Origin: Parietaria judaica
Taxonomy: Eukaryota > Streptophyta > Magnoliopsida > Rosales > Urticaceae
Assembly: GCA_954871525.1 (NCBI GenBank)
Contig: OX940869.1
Coordinates: forward strand, 16,148,001 to 16,212,000
Direction: 5' to 3'
Length of the DNA stretch: 64,000 nucleotides
Under the pieces are notes generated by a model. It had not been told where the DNA came from. It made no database searches and worked only from the letters and a program-made list of their open reading frames with translations. The position numbers and the translations under genes are program-made. This document shows, one piece after another, positions 58,914 through 64,000 of this stretch (positions within the stretch are counted from its first letter, which is position 1; each line of letters starts with the position of its first letter).

Positions 58914-61900
58914 GCGGCGCCCGCCCCAAGAATTCCAGGACGAAGGAAGAGGCGCGGGAAAGGCGCCGCCAAGACGGCCAGGGTACTCAATACGGAAGAC
59001 GTCGAGGCACAAAATGCCGAGGAAAGAAAAGGGGGAGCGAAGATTGAAGAGGTAGAGCGAGTCTGCATCGACGAGTCCGACCCGACTCGGACCGTCGATA
59101 TAGGCGCAGAGCTCGATCTGGAGATCAGAGCATGACTAGTCGATTTCCTAAAGAGGAATCGAGGAAGTTTCGCTTGGTCTCACGAAGACATGCCGGGGAT
59201 CGACCCTTCGGTGACAGCTCATCACCTCAACACCGATCCGAGGCACAAGCCCGTCGTGCAGAAAAGGAGAAAAATGGCCCCCGATAGGAACAAGATCATC
59301 AACGACGAAGTAGATACGCTGCTCTCGATGGGGACCATTCGAGAGGTAAATATCCCGAGTGGCTGGCTAACACAGTCGTCGTAAAGAAGAACAACGGCAA
59401 ATGGCGAGTGTGTGTGGACTTCACCGACCTCAACCGGGCCTGCCCGAAAGACAGTTTCCCGATGCCACATATAGATCGCCTCGTCGAGGCTACCCACGGC
59501 TACGAACTTCTCAGCTTTATGGACGCTTATTCCGGGTATCACCAAATAAGGATGCACCCGGAGGACGAAGAGAAGACCGCCTTCATCAGCGAGAGGGGCA
59601 CGTACTGCTATAAAGTCATGCCCTTCGGATTGAAGAATGCCGGAGCGACTTACCAGAGGCTGGTGACAATGATGTTCCACAAGCTGATCGGGAAAAGCAT
59701 GGAGGTATACATCGACGATATGGTCGTTAAATCCTTGAAGGCGGCGGCGCACATCGAGCACCTGGAGGAGTGTTTCGAGATTCTGAACCAGCACGGGATG
59801 AAGCTGAACCCCACCAAGTGCACTTTCGGTATATCCTCGGGAAAGTTCTTGGGCCACATGGTCACTCGGCGAGGAGTCGAAGCCGACCCCGAGCAGATCG
59901 AGGCAATCAAGAGCATGCCCTCGCCCCAAAATCGACGAGAGATTCAGAGATTGATCGGGAGGATCGCTGCTCTGAACCGATTTATCTCACGATCGGCCGA
60001 CAAGACCCTCCTTTTCTACGAACTACTAAGGAAGAACAAGAAGTTTGAGTGGACCGAGAAATGCGAGGAGGCCTTCCAGGCGTTAAAGTCCTATCTATTG
60101 TCGCCGCCCATCATGACAAAGCCAAAGCCGGGGGGAGCCCTTGTACTTATACATTGCCGTGTCCGACCACGCAATCAGCCAGGTGCTTGTTCGAGAGGAG
60201 GACGGGGAGCAGAAGCCGATTTCCTACATCAGCAGGAAGCTCCTCGATGCTGAAACAAGGTATCATCAACCCGAGAAGCTTGCCTTGGCAGTATACGACG
60301 CGTCGGAGAGATTGAAGCATCACTTCCAAGCTCACACCATCGTCGTCATGACCGACAGACCGATCCGTTCTATCATCCACGGCTCGAGCCAGTCGGGAAG
60401 GGTCACGAAGTGGTCTATAAAGCTGGGAGCATACAATATTGAGTACAAGCTTCGGACGAGCCTCAAATCTCAAGTGCTCGCTGATTTCCTCATCGAGTTA
60501 CCAAAGGAGTCGGTGGACCCGAGCAACAAAGCCGGCATCTGGAAGTTACAAGTCGACGGATCCGTGATAGCACAAGGATCTGGAGTGGGGATCAGAATCG
60601 TCTCCCCTATGGGGGACGTAATAGAAAAAGCTTGTCGCCTCGCCTATCGTTCCACCAACAACGAGTTAGAATATGAAGCGCTCATCATCGGGATGCAATC
60701 ATCCTTAGCGATCGGAGCAAGGAACTTGCACGCTTTCTCAGATTCGCAGTTGGTGGTAAAACAAGTCAACGGGGAATACGAAAAGAACGACGAACGCATG
60801 GAGGCTTACGCAGGAGTGGTCGATGCTCTCTCGAGGAAGTTCGACTACATCAGTCTGACGCAGGTGACGCGAGGGGACAACACCCACGCCGACACACTGG
60901 CAAGCTTGGGTTCAACGACTGAAGTCGGTGAACTGAGGTCGGTCACGATGGAGACGGTGGAGAAGCCAAGCATCCGGAGAGAAGAAGGCCCAGCGAGGAA
61001 GAGAGCTAAGGGGAAGGAAGAGGCCGAGGAGGTAAAGGCTGGCGAGGCCAACCTGAATGAAATCGAGGACGACGAGGACGAAGATGAGGAGCAGGGAGTC
61101 GTAGACGACGATGAAGCAGAAGATTGGCGGACGCCCCTCCGAAGGTACATCCTTGAAGGAGTGCTGCCCAAAAATCCGCAAAAGTCCAGAAAGGTCAAGT
61201 CAAAAAGCTCCAGGTACACCGTCCTTGATAACATACTTTATCTAAATAGCTTCGCGGGTCCCTACTTAAGATGCCTTGGCAAGAAAGAGGCTGAGTACGT
61301 CATGAGGGAGATCCATAGCGGGGACTGCGGAAATCACTCTGGCGGACGATCCTTGCTTAGAAAGACTAAGCGACAAGGTTTCTTTTGGGAAACCATGATC
61401 ACCGATTGCATCGCCCACGCCAAGAGATGCGATAAATGTCAGCGACACGCGCCAGCGATCAACTGTCCGGCGGAGGAACTCTCTGTGGTCTCGGTGCCTT
61501 ACCCGTTCATGAAGTGGTCAATGGACATCGTCAGCCCCATGTCCATCGGCACGCGGCAGAAAAGGTTCATGCTCGTCGTCACGGATTTCTTCACCAAATG
61601 GACGGAAGCCGAGGTGTAGGCCAACATCAAGGATTCCGACGTTGAAAGCTACATTTGGAAGAACGTGATTACTCGCTTCGGGCTGCCTAGGGAGATAATC
61701 GCCGATAACGGATCTCAAAGAGGTTCGGAGATTTCTGCAAACGATGGAGGATAAAGCTCAACACATCAACGCCACGGTACCCCAAGGCAACGGGAACGCC
61801 GAGGCGGTTAACCGAACCATCGTCGACAACATCAAGAGGAGGCTCGGCGGAAAGAAAGGGCTGTGGGCGGACGAGTTCCCAGGAGTACTATAGGCTTATC

Positions 61901-62355
61901 GGACAACCCCTCATTCCGAAACCGGCGAGACACCCTTCGCTTTGACCTTCGGTGTGGAGGCTGTGATCTCGGTGGAGGTTGACATCCCGAGCCTCCGTCG
62001 GACTCTAGCCCCCAGCAGCGAGGAGGATAACGAACGGAGCCTCCTTCATCAGCTCGATCACATCGGCGAAAGGCGCGAGCAAGCGAGCACGCACGTTGCC
62101 AACTACCAGAACACGATCGCGCGTTTCTACACCAAGAAAGTGCGCTCGAGGAGGTTCAGAGTCGGAGAGACGGTCCTCCGATGAGTTTTCCAGAACACCG
62201 CCGAGGCAAATGCTGGAAAACTGGGGCAGACCTAGGAAGGCCCTTACATAGTTACCAACGTCGTCAAGCCGGGGGTCTACGAGCTGAAGAATACGGAGGG
62301 AGCGAAAGTAATACGAAGTTGGAACGTGAAACACCTAAAAAAGTTCTACCAGTAG
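58908..62355 (+). pseudogene. pol: Gypsy element 2 pol: RT, RNase H, second RNase H, integrase
   Basis: RT (VYIDDMVVKS, 59408-60120), RNase H, archaeal-type RNase H (LQVDGSVIAQGSG to THADTLASL) and integrase (IHSGDCGNHSGG, RCDKCQ, the first catalytic Asp present in WSMDIVS). Between second RNase H and integrase lies a strongly acidic linker (EIEDDEDEDEEQGVVDDDEA) that copy 1 has lost. Private lesions: TGA 59133-59135, a 1-nt loss near 59350, a 1-nt gain in a G-run near 60132, TAG 61617-61619, a small deletion after IIADNGSQ, TAG 61891-61893, TGA 62180-62182 and TAG 62233-62235. The frame ends HLKKFYQ at 62355. Confidence 0.9.
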
Positions 62356-62763
62356 CCCCGCCGATTGTCGACGACGCCCCGGTGGCTCATCGGACTCGCG
62401 CTAGAACCAACCGAGCCCAGCTATGGAAAAGCGCCTCCAAGAGAGAGCGACTGATGAAGGAACATACTGATCGGACGACTCTCGCCGAGTACCGAGCTTC
62501 CGTGGCTTCCTCAGTCCCTCCGGTTTCCCCTGAAACTCAGGAGTGGGATTGAGCGACGAATCGATCCCCTGCCAACTCGGAACACCAGTGGGAGGCTCAG
62601 CGGTCAACGTTCTACATCTTTTTCTGGTGCATTACTATTTGGGGAAGTCCCTACCCTTCTTGTTCGGGGCTATTTTTGCATCCTCGATCTTTGTTGAACT
62701 AATTTGGAATTTCTGTTATGCATAACCTTTTTGTTTGTCTCAGAGCCGAGGAGAGGGTAAAAG
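62356..62763 (+). other. 3' untranslated part of gypsy element 2
   Basis: Between the end of pol and the TA arrays. A frame at 62181-62552 that overlaps the pol end shows no recognised domain. Related sequence lies at 23560-23745 (minus) in copy 1. Confidence 0.5.
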
Positions 62764-62812
<49 letters not shown>

Positions 62813-62938
62813 CGGTGAGAGTGCCAAGGATATATATATACGGCTAAGGTGCCGAGCAAGCCCGATCCGGCGAGAGTGCCAAGGATATATATATACGGCT
62901 AAGGGTGCCGAGCAAGCCCGATCCGGCGAGAGTGCCAA

Positions 62939-62984
<46 letters not shown>

Positions 62985-63030
62985 GGCTAAGGGTGCCGAG
63001 CAAGCCCGATCCGGCGAGAGTGCGGAGAAA

Positions 63031-63084
<54 letters not shown>

Positions 63085-63130
63085 GGCTAAGGGTGCCGAG
63101 AAAGCCCGAACCGGCGAGAGTGCCGAGAAA
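62764..63130 (+). repeat. 3' UTR minisatellite with TA arrays, gypsy element 2
   Basis: Four copies of a unit of about 41 bp starting CGGCTAAGG(G)TGCCGAGC at 62841, 62896, 62984 and 63084. They alternate with TA arrays of very different length (short before the first two, over 40 bp before the others). The open frames with IYIYIY runs are products of this repeat. Confidence 0.9.
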
Positions 63131-63442
63131 AGCGTTCTCAAAATAAAACATATATGTATATACAGGCGAGCGCGCCTGAGGAAAATCGCTCAAAGGGACG
63201 AGCAGAAGAAAAGTAGGTCGAGGGCGCCGAGGAGGCCAAAGAGCGAGGGAGTACAGAAACAATGATCTTCAATCGCCACCGACGGACCGCCGGGAGGAAC
63301 GCATTTATGAAGAAGTAGTTTAGCAATGTAGCCACGCGAGGAGCCAATGTAGCGGTCACCAACCTGGAAGTCAACAAATGCCGGCTGAGGCTGATCTCCG
63401 AGAAGATTACATTTTTATTTTACCAAGTGTATACACTTTATA

Positions 63443-63457
63443 AAATGGGGGACTAAC
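63443..63457 (+). promoter_or_regulatory. Polypurine tract of gypsy element 2
   Basis: AAATGGGGGACTAAC directly before the TGTTAAGG start of the 3' LTR. Confidence 0.8.
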
Positions 63458-64000
63458 TGTTAAGGTCGGATTTGGTCAAATCCACCCTCAACACAACTCG
63501 TGTCGTTTTGTCCATAAACGACATAATTAAAGGCGAGGAAGTTCATCGCCCGAGGGGGCGAACAAGCGTATCCCCGAGGAGGAGTATTCCCGAGGAGGAT
63601 TATCTCCTAGGGGGTTTTAACCACGAGGAGGTATGGCCAATGCAAAAGACAGTCTGCGATAAAGTGTCCCATCACGCTCAACGAGAGATTTCGTCATGAT
63701 GGTTTATACAGAGCCGAATGACGGCTGACGAGATGTGCATTTAATGAAGCCGACCTACTCACTCGATGAGAGGCATCAACGACGAGGCTTGCAGGACCGA
63801 ATGACGGCTGACGAGATGTGCATTTAATGAAGCTCACCTACCCATAATGACAATCTGCTCGGAAGAGACATAAAGCAGAGATTAACCATGCTTCCCTCAA
63901 ATCAATCTGGGAAGCGAATGATTAAAGAGGGAAAAAGGTGGGAAAGATGCGAGGGGGACATAATGTAAACTCTATAAAAGGCAATAGAAGCCTCATTTGT
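63458..64000 (+). repeat. 3' LTR of gypsy element 2, partial
   Basis: First 543 bp of the LTR, matching 55583 onward with few differences. One visible difference is a duplicated CCCGAGGAGGA-type unit near 63570. It is cut by the window edge. Confidence 0.93.

Larger units (their letters stand above)
55583..64000 (+). mobile_element. Ty3/gypsy (Tat-type) element 2, runs off the right edge
   Basis: Same family as the element at 22302-30356, in plus orientation: 5' LTR, primer-binding site, gag-protease, in-frame UAG, pol with two RNase H domains and integrase, repeat-rich 3' UTR, polypurine tract, and the first 543 bp of the 3' LTR. The bases before the 5' LTR are TTCAT, so the same five bases are expected after the 3' LTR outside the window. 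Confidence 0.94.

Noticed and set aside
62840..63130. CRISPR-like alternation of a conserved unit and variable spacers
   Set aside because: The spacers are only TA arrays, the context is a plant retrotransposon UTR, and no prokaryotic genes are present.
62699..63262. Frames rich in IYIYIY
   Set aside because: Translations of the TA arrays and minisatellite in the gypsy 3' UTR.

Overview
The window is nuclear DNA from a eudicot plant. The evidence is intron-rich genes with GT-AG junctions whose products match plant families, nested Ty1/copia and Ty3/gypsy LTR retrotransposons, hAT elements, a tRNA-derived SINE and many TA or GA microsatellites. No species is assigned.

Three host genes can be reconstructed. 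(1) Minus strand, about 1-4341: the N-terminal 597 codons (9 exons) of a phage-type organellar RNA polymerase (RPOT). The gene runs off the left edge, and intron 5 carries a SINE. (2) Plus strand, 43867-47156: a complete 11-exon trehalase of 582 residues. (3) Minus strand, 52626-54970: a complete 6-exon alpha/beta hydrolase of 384 residues, ABHD17-like. Genes 2 and 3 point toward each other.

Most of 4.7-41.4 kb is a mobile-element island. In order it holds: a non-autonomous hAT element (4716-5944, 8-bp target duplication); low-complexity and possible LTR debris (5953-8354); and a copia family with about 2.7-kb LTRs. The copia family is present as a head-to-head LTR pair (8355-13619), a gag/RT-bearing internal region (13620-18479), a second LTR (18480-21184), and a second broken internal region (21185-22301 plus 30362-32658) that ends in a truncated LTR (to 34004). 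That second internal region is split by a complete minus-strand Ty3/gypsy Tat-type element (22302-30356, target duplication ACAAT). Next comes a decayed hAT transposase gene (34005-39464, minus) split by a solo copia LTR (35044-37776), followed by a tandem-repeat zone and a second small hAT-like element (40903-41428).

A three-LTR, non-autonomous retrotransposon (47166-50803, target duplication CAAAG) sits only a few bases after the trehalase stop codon. A second copy of the gypsy family starts at 55583 on the plus strand and runs off the right edge inside its 3' LTR.

The most notable signal is in the gypsy family. Both copies keep the same in-frame UAG between the Gag-protease and RT-RNaseH-integrase regions. 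In both copies it is followed by CAA-YUA, which fits the CARYYA context known for leaky (TMV-type) stop codons, while every other lesion I found is private to one copy. Other notable points are the three-LTR element that seems to have moved as one unit, a 5.2-kb LTR palindrome, and a GGCAAAAGTAC motif recurring in otherwise unrelated elements.
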